Positions 34,311 through 46,229 of a stretch of DNA of 64,000 nucleotides are shown here, piece by piece. The notes beneath the pieces are model-generated. The model saw nothing but the letters and a program-made list of their open reading frames with translations. It was not told the DNA's origin and did no database searches. Numbering within the stretch: the stretch's first letter is position 1; each line of letters begins with the position of its first letter. Source of the stretch: Stercorarius parasiticus (Eukaryota; Chordata; Aves; Charadriiformes; Stercorariidae). The position numbers and the translations under genes are program-made. The stretch covers positions 372,001 to 436,000 of the forward strand of contig VWZL01000170.1 of NCBI GenBank assembly GCA_013396915.1, in the 5' to 3' direction.

Positions 34311-36145
34311 TGATGATGACAGTTAGTTTTACTATTATTATTAATGATAGTGAAATTTAGTTACAAATATTCCAAAGTATTAGTAAAGTAATGTCACTCT
34401 GTAAATAACAGTAAAAACAATACAGTGGTTCCATGGCTACTTTTGCCAACAGTGTCTTCTTCAGTCCTGCTTGGTTTTCAAATAAACTTGTATTTTCAAT
34501 TGCCCTCTTGTATTACCCCAATCAAGATGCTCAGAATAAAGGAGGGCCCATTCTTTTTTTGTAATAAAGTTTTTTCAGGATAATTTGTACTTTCAGAGCC
34601 CCGTAAACATATTTTCCAGTGTAATTGTGACACTCATTAAAACACCTTTTTTTCTCCCTTTACAGAAATGATTTGTAGAGCTGCCATTGACTGAAAATCT
34701 GATGGTAATTCTGTTAGCAATACATGGGAAGAAATACGACACTGAGCTCTCTCGGTATTTCCAATTCTTCCAAGAATAAAATAGCAACAAAAAAAAATTT
34801 ATTGAATAGCTTCAGGAAAGTCATTTTTTGAGCTGAAGTGCCAGATTTACATGCACTTTTCAAAGCAGAGCAAGAGCATCCTGTCAAGCACTGGACAGGT
34901 GTGCTTTTTAAACCCAGCATTTCAAAAGCCGTGATCTCCAGATCTGCCTGATTCAAGATTCTTCTTCAGCAACAGGTGAAATCTTCATGTGTTCTGTTGC
35001 AAACTACATGTTCCACACACATGTCCATCACTTGTTGAACTTGAAAAGCGCACATTAAGATCCATAACATGCTAGTACCACTGAAAAAGGTATTTGAAAA
35101 TTATGGAAAGAAAAAAAAACAAACCAACCCACCTCTGAAACTATAATCTCTTGTAAACATTACTTAAAAAGAATACATTTGACCCTGACACCAAGAATTC
35201 AATTAGGATACTTCACAGGTAATGACTTTTTATTTTCCAGTTCAACCACCCATAAAATGGAATCCTCTGTGTGATTACTGAAGCATTTTAATTGGGCTTT
35301 TCCTTACGAACCAAGCAGAAGGCCCACAGAGGAAGAATTTTAAAATGTGTTGTACCCTCCAGCTTTAGAGGGAAACCTTGTCATGAGGTGAGCATGGAAT
35401 TGCCCGTTGCTTCCAGAAATAGACTGTTGAGGCTATGCAGTTTGAAACGGGTAAACAGGGAAACATCGCTTCTACTAAGCAAGCTTTTCCTATGCCACAG
35501 GATTGCTCATAACCCGGTGTGATGGGCATGTCTACTACACATTGGCCAAAGTAGAGTAGAGTCCTGCGAGGCAATGCCGCTCACCTTGAATGAGAGAGAA
35601 AGCTGAGAAGAGAAGCCCCAACAGAAACCCTCCTTAGAGGCAAATTTATCCAGAGACCTATCAGAAACCCCTCAAATGTGACAGCTTTTCTGATAGGTGA
35701 GAGTGAGTGGTTTAAGCTGCTGGAATTTCTTGGTTAACTCATAGCCACCCAGGTCTGATGGGGAATACTGTTTGAAACAGTATTTTCTCTCAAAGCACCA
35801 CCTCAGAGATGATTGCTCTCATTTAAGAGTCCATATCATAGTTTGTCAAAGGCTCCTATAATGGTAGTGATAGCCTTTATCCGTAGACACTAAAAACAGC
35901 AAAGACCAAGAACAAGCCATGTACCAAGGTTTCTCAGTGCATCCACTCAGCAATAGTAGGTGCCTAATCCAAAATAGAAACATCAAAATCCATGAGTCCA
36001 CATCCAGAATATAATGTAAACTGGGCTGTGTCTGACCCTGGTCACTCCCTCTGGCACTGATCCTGACCTGGACTTGCTGCTCTGCATCCCACTTGCTTTT
36101 CAGTGATCCCGTCTGCCTTGTTACCATGCTCAGCTCCCAGCTCAC
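34311..36145. other. Unannotated sequence
   Basis: No repeat is recognised apart from the short inverted repeat at 35656-35698. The 107-codon minus-strand frame at 35846-36169 runs downstream from the candidate exon at 36146-36175 and is probably read-through into intron. Confidence 0.35.
35656..35698. repeat. Perfect 12-bp inverted repeat, 19-base loop
   Basis: ACCTATCAGAAA at 35656-35667 is exactly reverse-complementary to TTTCTGATAGGT at 35687-35698. There is no T tract after it to suggest a terminator and no sign of a transposon end. Confidence 0.9.
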
Positions 36146-36175
36146 CTTCACGTACTTGTTGGCCCTCACTATAGC
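36146..36175 (-). CDS. Candidate short coding exon, unknown gene
   Basis: On the minus strand an excellent pyrimidine tract ending CACTTTGTTTCTGCCAG is followed by 30 bases and a strong donor, AAG with GTGAGCTGG. Ten codons are open from phase 0 to phase 0 (AIVRANKYVK). Both splice sites are among the best in the window, but an exon this short carries little coding information and I cannot name the protein. Read past the donor the frame stays open for another 90 or so codons, with no domain. Confidence 0.25.
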
Positions 36176-36329
36176 CTGGCAGAAACAAAGTGGCAGAAAC
36201 TGATCAGATGATAAGCACTAAAATTACTCTGCACAGATTAAAAAGGACAAACATAGACAGTGACCAATGGGGTTGCAGTCTGATGTCCTAGTCCACATTT
36301 ACAAATATCCTCTAAAGATAGGTCTGGGA

Positions 36330-37475
36330 CCTTTCATCCACCTAGTGGATGAAGCAAAGGTGGTGGACGTAGTTTTTCTGCATTTTAGTAAGGCTTCTGA
36401 TGCTGTCCCTCATAGCATCCTTCTGGACAAGATGTACAACTGTGGGATGAGCAGGTTCACAGTGTGCTGGGTGAATGGGGCTATATCTGGCTGGCAACTG
36501 GTCACCAGTGGTGCTCCTCAGGGCTCAATCCCAAGGCCAGTTCTGTTCAATATATTTGTCAGTGATCTGGATTCAGGAGTTGAATGCACCATTAGCAAGT
36601 TTGCTGACTGGGAGGTGCTGTTGACTCTCTCACGGGACAAGAGGCATTGCAGAGGGATTTAGATAGCATTGGGAAATCATCAATGGCATTAAATTTAACA
36701 AGAAGAAATGCTGGACTCTGCATCTGGAATGAAGTAATGCCAGGCACAAGTATAAATTGGGAGAGGAGTGGATGGAGAGCAGCCCTGCAGAAAGGGATCT
36801 GGGTGTGCTGGTCGGCAGCAGGCTCAACAGGAGTCAGCGTGAGCCCTGGCAGCCAAGAGGGCAAACTGCATCCTGAGGTGCAGCACACACAACACAACGA
36901 GCCAGCCGGTCAAAAGAGCAGATTATCCCACTGTATTCAGCGATGGTATGGCCTCATCTTAAGTGCTATCTGCAGTTCTGGACCCTAAAATGTAAGAAGG
37001 ATGTGAAGGTCCTTGAATGCGCCCAGAGGAAGGCAACCTAGCTGGTGAAAGGGCTGGAAGGCATGTCCTCTGAGGAGCAGCTGAGGACTTTGGGCTTGTC
37101 TAGTTTGGAGAAAAGGAGGCTGAGGGGTGATCTCGCTGCTCTGTACAGCTTCCTGAGGAGGGGAAGGGGAGAGGGAGGTGCTGAGCTCTTCTCCCTGGGA
37201 TCCAGTGACAGGACATGTGTGAATGGTTCAAAGCTGTATCAGGGGAGGTTCGGACTTGACATGAGGACACATTTCTTTACCAAGAGGGTGGTCAAACACT
37301 GCAACATGATTCCTAGAAAGGTGGTCAATGTCCCAACCCTGTCAGTGTTTAAGAGACATTTGAACAATGCCCTTAATAACATGCGTTAACTTTTGGTCAG
37401 CACTGAAGGAGTCAGGCAGTTGGATTAGATGATTGTTGTAGGTCCCTTCCAACTGGAATTATTATATTTCTATGC
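36330..37475 (+). mobile_element. CR1 LINE, inactive, 5'-truncated
   Basis: The element begins in RT motif A, which reads [10 protein letters not shown] instead of [10 protein letters not shown], so the catalytic aspartate has become histidine. [16 protein letters not shown] is the usual GVPQGS box. The FADD box is disrupted by a small deletion (KFADWE, about 36595-36612) that shifts the frame. The C-terminal region is open at 37045-37389 (KGLEGMSSEEQLRTLG). The 3' end has 'gttggattagatgattgttgtagg' and 'cccttccaactgg' and ends near 'tatttctatgc'. Its C-terminal peptide is closer to the 53-kb copy than to the 30- or 42-kb copies, which suggests a separate subfamily. Confidence 0.9.
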
Positions 37476-39373
37476 TAAAATTAGTAAGCTGACTACACAC
37501 TGAAAATCACAGATTCAGGATTGGTTTTATGGGTCATCCTAATGGTCAAGCATTGGGTTTATGTGTCATGATAATCTTCCTCAGACACCACATATGGTTA
37601 ACTTTTTGTGTCCAAGACATCCATCTCTCTGCCCTAGGAGCTAAATGAGCTCCTTGGCTGTCCCTGCACTAACACCTGCCATACCTCACTTCTACAAGAC
37701 GTTTTTCTCTCCAAGTTGTCTAGTTTTTTAATACAAGCTAAACTCAACACATGTTCTCAACCCATAGCTAGCTTGGCAGATAGCAATTTCTGTATGTACA
37801 TATGTGCACACGTACATATTCTGTATCTTTTATTTCTGTGTGTATGTGTGTATGTCTCTAGGGGTTGTGTGCCTAAAAGTTTATCTTTCTTTTCTGGCTA
37901 CACTGGTTGGTCTAAGAGCTACCAATTCTTGCCCTACAAACACTGGCTTGCCTGATGTCTAACTGCCTTTATTGCTTCTAATAAATCTCTATTAGAAGAT
38001 CAGGACGGAGGATTTCACACATAATTTCCAAACAGGTAAGACAGAGTGCAGACTAATTGATGTATTAGCTCTTGATTCAGAAAAGAAATTTAGCTCTTAT
38101 CAGTATAATACTGGTCAGAAGCTTTATGCATGGGAGAGTTTCCTCAATATGTTCTCTTTTCTCTACCTCCAGTTGAAACATTCCATCCAGACCATGGCAT
38201 CCACTTAGGTGTTACTAAATTCTGCATAGGCATAAAAGTCTTTCTTCATCAATAAGGATATAAATTAAACTCTTCAGTTGCTAAAGCAAACTGCAACACA
38301 CACACAGTGTTAATGCTATTATTTTGCAGAAAGTTCTGAAAATGCCACCTCCAATGATTTTTTAAAGACCTAATGTTATTCTGAGGTAGTTCAATACTCA
38401 TTCCCTAAATATTCAAGGCCTGCAGGAGCAACAGTAAATGCAGGACTATGGAGCTGTCCTTTCCTAATAGTTCGTGCTAAGGTGTCCAAATGTCATTGCA
38501 ACAAGTTCACAGTAGTGTTAAATTCAGTCATTTGATTTTGATTGTTCAGAAAGTCTGGTGTCAAAAAGCAGTACAAATTCAAAGCTGAAACTGAGCTCAC
38601 TTGCTTTGATCTTCCCTCTAGAGACAATGCTAAAAGATGTGACAAACATGACATGGAGTCATTAAGTATGGCTTGTTTCTATCTGCATCACTAAGAGCCA
38701 GGCAGGTTATAAACCTGTTAGGGGATTCTGATGACCTGATAATATAGATAAATCTGTAGGTACACCCATTGAAAAATTTCCTGGTGTGTGGTTATTTTTG
38801 CAAAATTAGCCATTCCAGGACACATGAAGACATGCTTAGTGACCTCCTTTCTTTCTCCAAGCAGGTGATGATCTTCATTACAATTTTGCCTCAAATTGTG
38901 TTAAACAAATCACAGATAACTGATCAGATAACCCTTCATGGGATAATAAAATAATGAGAATTGCAAAAGAGCAATTAGAAAAGATTGGTACCCTAGCCAC
39001 TGTTAAGATAAACGTAACAGAATGGGACAGCAGATATTGTATTTGACAAGTTCTCTATAGTGAAATAATCAGAAAAGTGGCCAACAGGGGAAATGCAGGG
39101 CAGCAGAGCAGTTACTGCTTACCTTTAAACTGATACTGTTGGGGCCCTGAAAAGACTTTAGAACAGGTAGATATCAAATACAAAAGAACTTCCTTAACTT
39201 TTCATAGTTCCAGGAAGAAATAAGAGATACAGAAGGCTTCACTTTGGGGCGTATTTTATTATATTGTGACATTATGTCATCTTAAGCATTTCGTGCCCCA
39301 TTGGCCTGCCAAACATGAAGGCACAGGTACAAGCCCTGACTCTTTTTTGGGCAAGTTCCCCAGCTGCACCTCT
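37476..39373. other. Unannotated sequence
   Basis: No gene or interspersed repeat is recognised. A short TG/TATG-rich stretch lies at 37835-37860. A plus-strand donor-like site (AAACAG then GTAAGACAG) at about 38036 has an open 37-base segment upstream, too little to call. Confidence 0.35.
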
Positions 39374-39500
39374 TCATAGAATCATTTTCATTGTAAAACA
39401 CCTTTCAGATGATCAAGTCCAACCATTGACATCGCACTGCCAAATTACCACTAGCATCCAAGACACATATCCATCATTCCCTAACTGGGGAACATTCTGG
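39374..39500 (-). mobile_element. CR1 LINE 3'-end fragment
   Basis: On the plus strand it reads 'tcatagaatcattttcattg', 'tttcagatgatcaagtccaacc', 'attgacatcgcactgcc' and 'ccactagcatcc'. This is the reverse complement of a CR1 3' end of the subfamily whose tail reads, from the terminus inward, TCATAGAATCA, GATCATCAAGTCCAACC, ACACTGCCAAGTCCACCA. About 125 bases survive, moderately diverged. Confidence 0.75.
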
Positions 39501-41034
39501 AAATAGGGATAAAAAGGGTCACCCTGTGTGTAAACCCACACCTTGGGTTTACATACTTCTAAACATCTCTTGAGTGCCATGGGAGCTCCTGCTGCTAGTC
39601 AAAGGATCTCCCTGTCTACAAGAAGATGATGGGGACTGACATACTGATGAAGTAATACTTTTCAGGTCCAGTACAAAAATAACAGTAAGCAGAAACGGAA
39701 GAATCCTTTTACAGTTCTGGTGGTTTTACTGATACACACCAAGACAGGATCTCACTCAACTTGCCTAGGCGGTCATTGAGTAAATAAAATTTAAGCTTGA
39801 TAAAATCTAAGTTCCAAAAACAGTCCACACTGCCATACAAGTCAGTCATTTCGATTCCCAGGAGTCGGACAGCTGACCTTCTTATGGAGTTATTGTTTCC
39901 CATTTCAAATGTGCTCTAACTTTAAATTGTTAGAGAAAAAAAATAATTCTCAGCAGTGTACAGAGTTTACCAAAGGCTGCTTGAAATGGGCCACAGTCAA
40001 TCCTTCTGAACTCTTTAAGAGTTGGTATAGTGGAATTATTTGGCTCTTGTATTAAGAAACCCGAAGGAAATATTGCCGTTAAAGGCTTAATATCTCCTAG
40101 GATTCCTAAGTCTTGTACGGATGATTCTGTTGGGTTTTTTAGTAGCCAGAAGTATCTAAGTTAATGATAGTCAAGACTAGTGCACTGATAGTGTCAGTAG
40201 CCATGATAATTTCAGTAAATATCTTATGTGAATATTTAAATAACATTTAAAAAAAATACAAAAAAAACCCCACTCCTACATGTATTTTCATTGTCACAGG
40301 TCATGTATTAGTTGCTGTGATCTGTACAATTGCTTGTTGTTTTGTTAAATTGTATGTAAATTTTATTTATTGCTTTTATGCATGGTTGCTTTTCTCAGCC
40401 TGCTTTACCCAATTAGCCCATTCATTAACATGTACGCTCTTACCTTACTGATAATTAAAGTTTCTCATTGCTGAAAATAAATTGCGCATTTATCCACCTC
40501 TTTCCAGGAAATTAAAACAAGTCAGACAATGAACCTGATAGATCCCTGAAAGGGATTTCCCTGACTGTGTAGAATTTTTTTCACAGGGATGTTAAGTATC
40601 CTCTTTGCTTTAACACCATTTGTGCTCAAAGACACGGAACTAAAACATGATGACATGATGATCCTTCTTTCCCTCAAGGTAGTTGCCCTGTCAGCAATCC
40701 CCAGGCTAATGCACAAGTTAGCATAACATCTGTTGTTAACATGACCACAGGATAGTACGTGGTCTTACCCCTTGTAACAATTCCCCCTCTTAGAAAGGGG
40801 TAGATGAATGTTCATGCTCTCATAATTACAGGATACAGTCCATGAAGTAACTTAGCCTGCTGCAAGGAAACTGTTATGTAGAATGCCTTTATTCCCACAT
40901 CTTAGAACTCTGTAAGTACATGTGGCTTCAGTAGAAGCTTAATGTTTATTTCACCTCCAACTGCTTCTAAATAAGGACCACCAAAGGTAGGTAACTGCCT
41001 CCTTAAATGTACCTATTCACTATTCTTCCAGTGC
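39501..41034. other. Unannotated sequence
   Basis: No supported gene or repeat. Two minus-strand pairs of good splice-like sites occur here (about 40445-40480 and 40755-40790), but the enclosed segments are under 30 bases and the first has stops in all frames. Confidence 0.35.
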
Positions 41035-41440
41035 AGAATGTAAGACCATCAAGAGAAGCTAGAAGGAACAGGATTCAAAATAAATAAAAAAAGGTCGTTC
41101 TTGCTGCCAGAGGTAGTAGCACTCGGGAAAACGCTACCAACGTATGCTATCATGCAAAACACGTATTGGGGTTAAATGGAAAAGTAAGCAAGCACTTTAA
41201 AGAAAACAAACACTTTAAACAATGATCCTTTAAAGACCTCTAGATAGACAAACGACATCAGATTCATGAAGTTCCCCTCAAATAAAAAAAAGTATGAGTC
41301 TTGGGAGAGGACCTGGGAAAAGTAGAAAGCATATTTGCCCAGTTACTATTTTTCCTGGGCATCTGCTCAGTGGCTGCTGTTGTAGAAGGATACAGCATTG
41401 GCAGGAGTTCAAGTACAGCTCTTAGGTTCTAGCCCACCAT
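41035..41440 (+). mobile_element. Possible ancient CR1 3' region
   Basis: The segment 'aggattcaaaataaataaaaaaagg' and, further on, 'cctgggcatctgctcagtggctgctgttgtagaaggatacagcattgg' resemble the 3' untranslated part of an old CR1 group found in crocodilians and turtles. There a 'tgggcatctgctactggccactgttggagacaggatactggg' type sequence precedes the tail. It is very diverged, and the call rests mainly on 41358-41402. Confidence 0.42.
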
Positions 41441-42799
41441 CCAGTTCCCTGAGGATATTGAATAGTGCTGGCCTCAGAGCTGAGTCCCTGCACTGTATCC
41501 CTGCAGTCAATCTCTCTCTCCACTTTGACAGTGAATGCTACAGTAATAATCAAAGAATGGCTTTGCAGACTCAGGAGTGTAGAGATTAAAAATCTTGTTC
41601 TGGACTGTGTATACATACTTTTTAAGGGTATCAGATGACAGTACCAAAATGCCATTATATTGTTACCATATGACACCTTCTTCTTTTCCCCTACTAAAAA
41701 GTCTTTTGTGTTCATTCTTAGCAAACTCATGTTGACTGTTTTCCTTGGTTTCTTCAAATTCAAATATTTTCTTTGTTCATTTCCTACATACTTTTTCACT
41801 GGGAACTGAAAATAATGGCAGTTGGTGTTCAGTTCTTCACCTCCTTTTTTAAAGATAGATAATACATTCATTCTTGTTCACTCTTCCGTTGCCTGACTAA
41901 ACCTTCACTGGTCCTCAAAGATAATTAGTGCTTGCTCTGAGACTACTGTAGGCACTTCTTTAAAAAGGATGAAGTGCTGTAGTTTCATATCAAGCTGATT
42001 TGAGAACACCTTACTTACCTGGGCATTAATCCATTATTTTGCTGTTACACACTGAGATGTTATCCATTGAAGGTTATGCTAGCTTTCTGATTGTGCTTGA
42101 TGTCCTTGGAAAAGATCACTATCAAAAGATACTAACTTTGGCCTTCTCAACTTCAAGTGCCAATAATTTTTCTTCTCTTTTTGGCAGACAACCATCTCTT
42201 CCCTCGTTCTTCTGTTTGCTGCTAGTACACTAATAAAATGATTCCATGGCATCCTGGTAGTTTTGTAGTTGTTTTGTATTTTGTTCTTTCTTAAGCTTAT
42301 GCTGTACTTCCATCCTCACACTTACTCATCTGACCTAGTTTCCAGTTCCGGTACGTTTTCCTCCTGGCCCTGAAGTCAATGAAGTTGTATCTTAAAAACA
42401 TCTTTTATCTTTCCTTTGCAATGGATTGTGCTTTTCACTTGTGCATTTTTGAATGAAAGCAGGTATGGCCACTGTGAATTCAGCATTGTCAGTCTATGTG
42501 AGTCATATTCTAAGCATGACCACAATATAGTAAGGCTCAGAAAATCTAAGGACTTCCCCATCCCCTATCTGGATCTCTGTAGGGCTTATTTTGGGGCTAG
42601 GCACCAACGTGCTCAGACAGATGTGCTCGCAAAAAGTGCATCACAGAGTAGCAGATGCCTGGGGAGCTTTCTTATCTTGGGAAGATGCAGTAATATGCTT
42701 GAGTCTTTCCAGTAGTGAGTGGGTACTCATTAGAAGTCTTGTGCGTCCCTGTATCCCATATAGATGACTGAAGTCTTTCTTTTGGTCTGACACGTGATC
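41441..42799. other. Unannotated sequence
   Basis: No gene is supported. A perfect-consensus minus-strand donor (CAG then GTAAGT) at about 42014-42019 bounds a segment with only a short open stretch. A 149-codon minus-strand frame at 41422-41871 has no domain. Confidence 0.35.
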
Positions 42800-43921
42800 T
42801 CAAGGTGAAGTCCCTGGTGACTGGAAAAAGGGAAACATCGCACCCATTTTTAAAAAGGGTAGAAAGGAGGACCCTGGGAACTACGGCCCTGTCAGCCTCA
42901 CCTCTGTGCCTGGGAGGATCATGGAACAGATCCTCCTAGAAGCTATGCGAAGGAGCATGGAGGACAGGGAGGTGATTAGAGACAGCCAGCATGGCTCCAC
43001 CAGGGGCAAGTCCTGTCTGACCAACCTGGTGGCCTTCTACGATGAAGTGACTGCATCTGTGGACAAAGGAAGAGCGATGGACATCATCTACCTGGACTTC
43101 TACAAGGCCTTTGACACAGTGCCCCACAACATCCATCTCTCTAAGTTGGAGACATGTGGATTTGATGGGTGGACTCTTCGGTGGATAAGGAACGGGCTGG
43201 ATGGTCACGTCCAGAGGGTAGTGGTCAATGGCTCGCTGTCCAGATGGAGACTGGTAACATGTGGTGTCCCGCGGGGATCTGTACTGGGACCGGTGCTGCT
43301 CAACATCTTCATCAATGATTTAGACAGTGGGATCAAGTGCACCCTCAGCAAGTTGGCCGATGACACCAAGCTGAGTGGTATGGTTGACAGGCCAGAAGGA
43401 CGGGATGTCATCCAGAGGGACGTGGACGAGCTGGAGAGGTGGGCCCGAGCAAACCTTATGAAGTTCAACGAGGCCAAGTGCAAGGTCCTACACTTGGGTC
43501 GGGACAACCCTCATTATCAATACAGGCTGGGGGATGACGTGATAGAGAGCAGCCCTGTGGAAAAGGACCTGAGGGTACTCATGGATGAAAAGCTGGACAT
43601 GAGCCAACAGTATGCGCTTGCAGCCCAGAAGGCCAATCACATCCTGGTCTGCATCAAAAGAACCATGGCCATCAGATTGAGAAAGGTGGTTCTCCTCCTC
43701 TACTCTGCTCTTATGAGACCCCACCTGGAATACTGTATCCAGCTCTGGAGCCCTCAGCACAAGAAGGACATGGACCTGTTGGAGTGGGTCCAGAGGAGGG
43801 CCACGAAGATGATCAAAGGGCTGGAGCACCTCTCCTATGAAGACAGGCTGAGAGAGTTGGGATTGTTCAGCCTGGAGAAGAGAAGGCTCCAGGGAGACCT
43901 TATAGTGACCTTCCAGTACCT
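42800..43921 (+). mobile_element. Young CR1 LINE with open RT frame, cut by gap
   Basis: From 'gaagtccctggtgactgg' onward a single frame stays open for at least 1.1 kb until the assembly gap. It carries in order the DWKKGN segment, [20 protein letters not shown] motif A ([10 protein letters not shown]) with its aspartates, [20 protein letters not shown] and LADDTKLSG (motif C, FADD with F changed to L). The thumb-like [20 protein letters not shown] region follows. The element is 5'-truncated (an in-frame TGA lies just before it), lacks the endonuclease, and its 3' end is missing in the gap. The lack of any stop or frameshift marks it as the youngest copy. The same sequence reappears at 44652-45584. 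Confidence 0.95.
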
Positions 43922-44651
43922 NNNNNNNNNNNNNNNNNNNNNNNNNNNNNNNNNNNNNNNNNNNNNNNNNNNNNNNNNNNNNNNNNNNNNNNNNNNNNNN
44001 NNNNNNNNNNNNNNNNNNNNNNNNNNNNNNNNNNNNNNNNNNNNNNNNNNNNNNNNNNNNNNNNNNNNNNNNNNNNNNNNNNNNNNNNNNNNNNNNNNNN
44101 NNNNNNNNNNNNNNNNNNNNNNNNNNNNNNNNNNNNNNNNNNNNNNNNNNNNNNNNNNNNNNNNNNNNNNNNNNNNNNNNNNNNNNNNNNNNNNNNNNNN
44201 NNNNNNNNNNNNNNNNNNNNNNNNNNNNNNNNNNNNNNNNNNNNNNNNNNNNNNNNNNNNNNNNNNNNNNNNNNNNNNNNNNNNNNNNNNNNNNNNNNNN
44301 NNNNNNNNNNNNNNNNNNNNNNNNNNNNNNNNNNNNNNNNNNNNNNNNNNNNNNNNNNNNNNNNNNNNNNNNNNNNNNNNNNNNNNNNNNNNNNNNNNNN
44401 NNNNNNNNNNNNNNNNNNNNNNNNNNNNNNNNNNNNNNNNNNNNNNNNNNNNNNNNNNNNNNNNNNNNNNNNNNNNNNNNNNNNNNNNNNNNNNNNNNNN
44501 NNNNNNNNNNNNNNNNNNNNNNNNNNNNNNNNNNNNNNNNNNNNNNNNNNNNNNNNNNNNNNNNNNNNNNNNNNNNNNNNNNNNNNNNNNNNNNNNNNNN
44601 NNNNNNNNNNNNNNNNNNNNNNNNNNNNNNNNNNNNNNNNNNNNNNNNNNN
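43922..44651. other. Assembly gap (730 N)
   Basis: An unbroken run of 730 N. The two sides are overlapping copies of the same CR1, so the gap's size and order are unreliable. Confidence 0.99.
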
Positions 44652-45584
44652 TTTTTAAAAAGGGTAGAAAGGAGGACCCTGGGAACTACGGCCCTGTCAG
44701 CCTCACCTCTGTGCCTGGGAGGATCATGGAACAGATCCTCCTAGAAGCTATGCGAAGGAGCATGGAGGACAGGGAGGTGATTAGAGACAGCCAGCATGGC
44801 TCCACCAGGGGCAAGTCCTGTCTGACCAACCTGGTGGCCTTCTACGATGAAGTGACTGCATCTGTGGACAAAGGAAGAGCGATGGACATCATCTACCTGG
44901 ACTTCTACAAGGCCTTTGACACAGTGCCCCACAACATCCATCTCTCTAAGTTGGAGACATGTGGATTTGATGGGTGGACTCTTCGGTGGATAAGGAACGG
45001 GCTGGATGGTCACGTCCAGAGGGTAGTGGTCAATGGCTCGCTGTCCAGATGGAGACTGGTAACATGTGGTGTCCCGCGGGGATCTGTACTGGGACCGGTG
45101 CTGCTCAACATCTTCATCAATGATTTAGACAGTGGGATCAAGTGCACCCTCAGCAAGTTGGCCGATGACACCAAGCTGAGTGGTATGGTTGACAGGCCAG
45201 AAGGACGGGATGTCATCCAGAGGGACGTGGACGAGCTGGAGAGGTGGGCCCGAGCAAACCTTATGAAGTTCAACGAGGCCAAGTGCAAGGTCCTACACTT
45301 GGGTCGGGACAACCCTCATTATCAATACAGGCTGGGGGATGACGTGATAGAGAGCAGCCCTGTGGAAAAGGACCTGAGGGTACTCATGGATGAAAAGCTG
45401 GACATGAGCCAACAGTATGCGCTTGCAGCCCAGAAGGCCAATCACATCCTGGTCTGCATCAAAAGAACCATGGCCATCAGATTGAGAAAGGTGGTTCTCC
45501 TCCTCTACTCTGCTCTTATGAGACCCCACCTGGAATACTGTATCCAGCTCTGGAGCCCTCAGCACAAGAAGGACATGGACCTGT
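44652..45584 (+). mobile_element. Duplicate of the 42.8-kb CR1, probably an assembly artefact
   Basis: Every base I compared over 933 positions equals the sequence 1,805 bases earlier (42847-43779), including the intact RT frame with motifs [10 protein letters not shown] and LADDTKLSG. It starts exactly at the end of the N run and stops at a single N (45585). After that unrelated sequence begins, in the middle of the coding region and without a CR1 3' terminus. A real second insertion would have its own ends and some differences. I therefore read this as two unmerged contigs from one locus. Confidence 0.93.
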
Positions 45585-45585
45585 N
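45585..45585. other. Single N at an abrupt junction
   Basis: One ambiguous base separates CR1 coding sequence from unrelated sequence ('acaataactgctcattg'). It is most likely a contig join. Another lone N is at 55732 in ordinary sequence. Confidence 0.9.
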
Positions 45586-46229
45586 ACAATAACTGCTCAT
45601 TGTCTTTGTTGATTTTCAAGGGCAAAATTTTTTTCACTGATGTATTCAGACAGGATCAAATAGTTGAGAGAACTCAATACTTCAGAAATATTCGTTATCT
45701 GGAAAACTTATTTTTCTTCCACCTGAAAGACAGAAAAACATCACCCAAAATCATGCACAATAAATACTGTCACTGTATTACTTACAAGAAAAAGGTTAAA
45801 GTACTTGGCAAAACTGTCTTATTGGTGGTGTATTTCTACACTAGAAAGGAAAGGAAGCAGAATCTTAGACTGTCTGGGGTGAACCTTCCTTAAATTAGCA
45901 CTGCACAGCAAGAAAAGACATTAACTCTACAGTACAAAAATGACTGCATCATTCATCATAGATCACCAAGGCTTGTAGTTTTCAAGGTTTCCATACTAAA
46001 AATACAACAATTTAATTAGGATTATAAACTGTGCAATGCTTTACTGCCATCTATTTAATATAAAAATGTCCAGATTTTGGTATGATAAATAACCATTCCT
46101 CATCTAATACCCAAAGGCATCCATCGCTGATCATCTGTCTCTGTGCAAACTGTGATAGAATTTATAATATAAACCATTATTATTGGGATGATTAAGTACA
46201 AGGAGTTGAATCCTACTCTCTATGCAGTG
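45586..46229. other. Unannotated sequence
   Basis: A 97-codon plus-strand frame at 45600-45893 is lysine- and phenylalanine-rich without a domain. No repeat is recognised. Confidence 0.35.

Noticed and set aside
40445..40480. Minus-strand acceptor (TTTATTTTCAG) and donor (GTAAGAGCG) pair
   Set aside because: The 27 enclosed bases have stops in all three frames, so it is not a coding exon. A non-coding exon cannot be judged from sequence.
42936..43829. Minus-strand open frames of 90-113 codons across the CR1, repeated at 44741-45637
   Set aside because: Shadows of the plus-strand reverse-transcriptase frame.
43922..44744. A single 612-codon protein running through the N gap
   Set aside because: The continuity is an artefact of treating N as codons. 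The sequence on the far side is a repeat of the near side and re-enters in a different frame.
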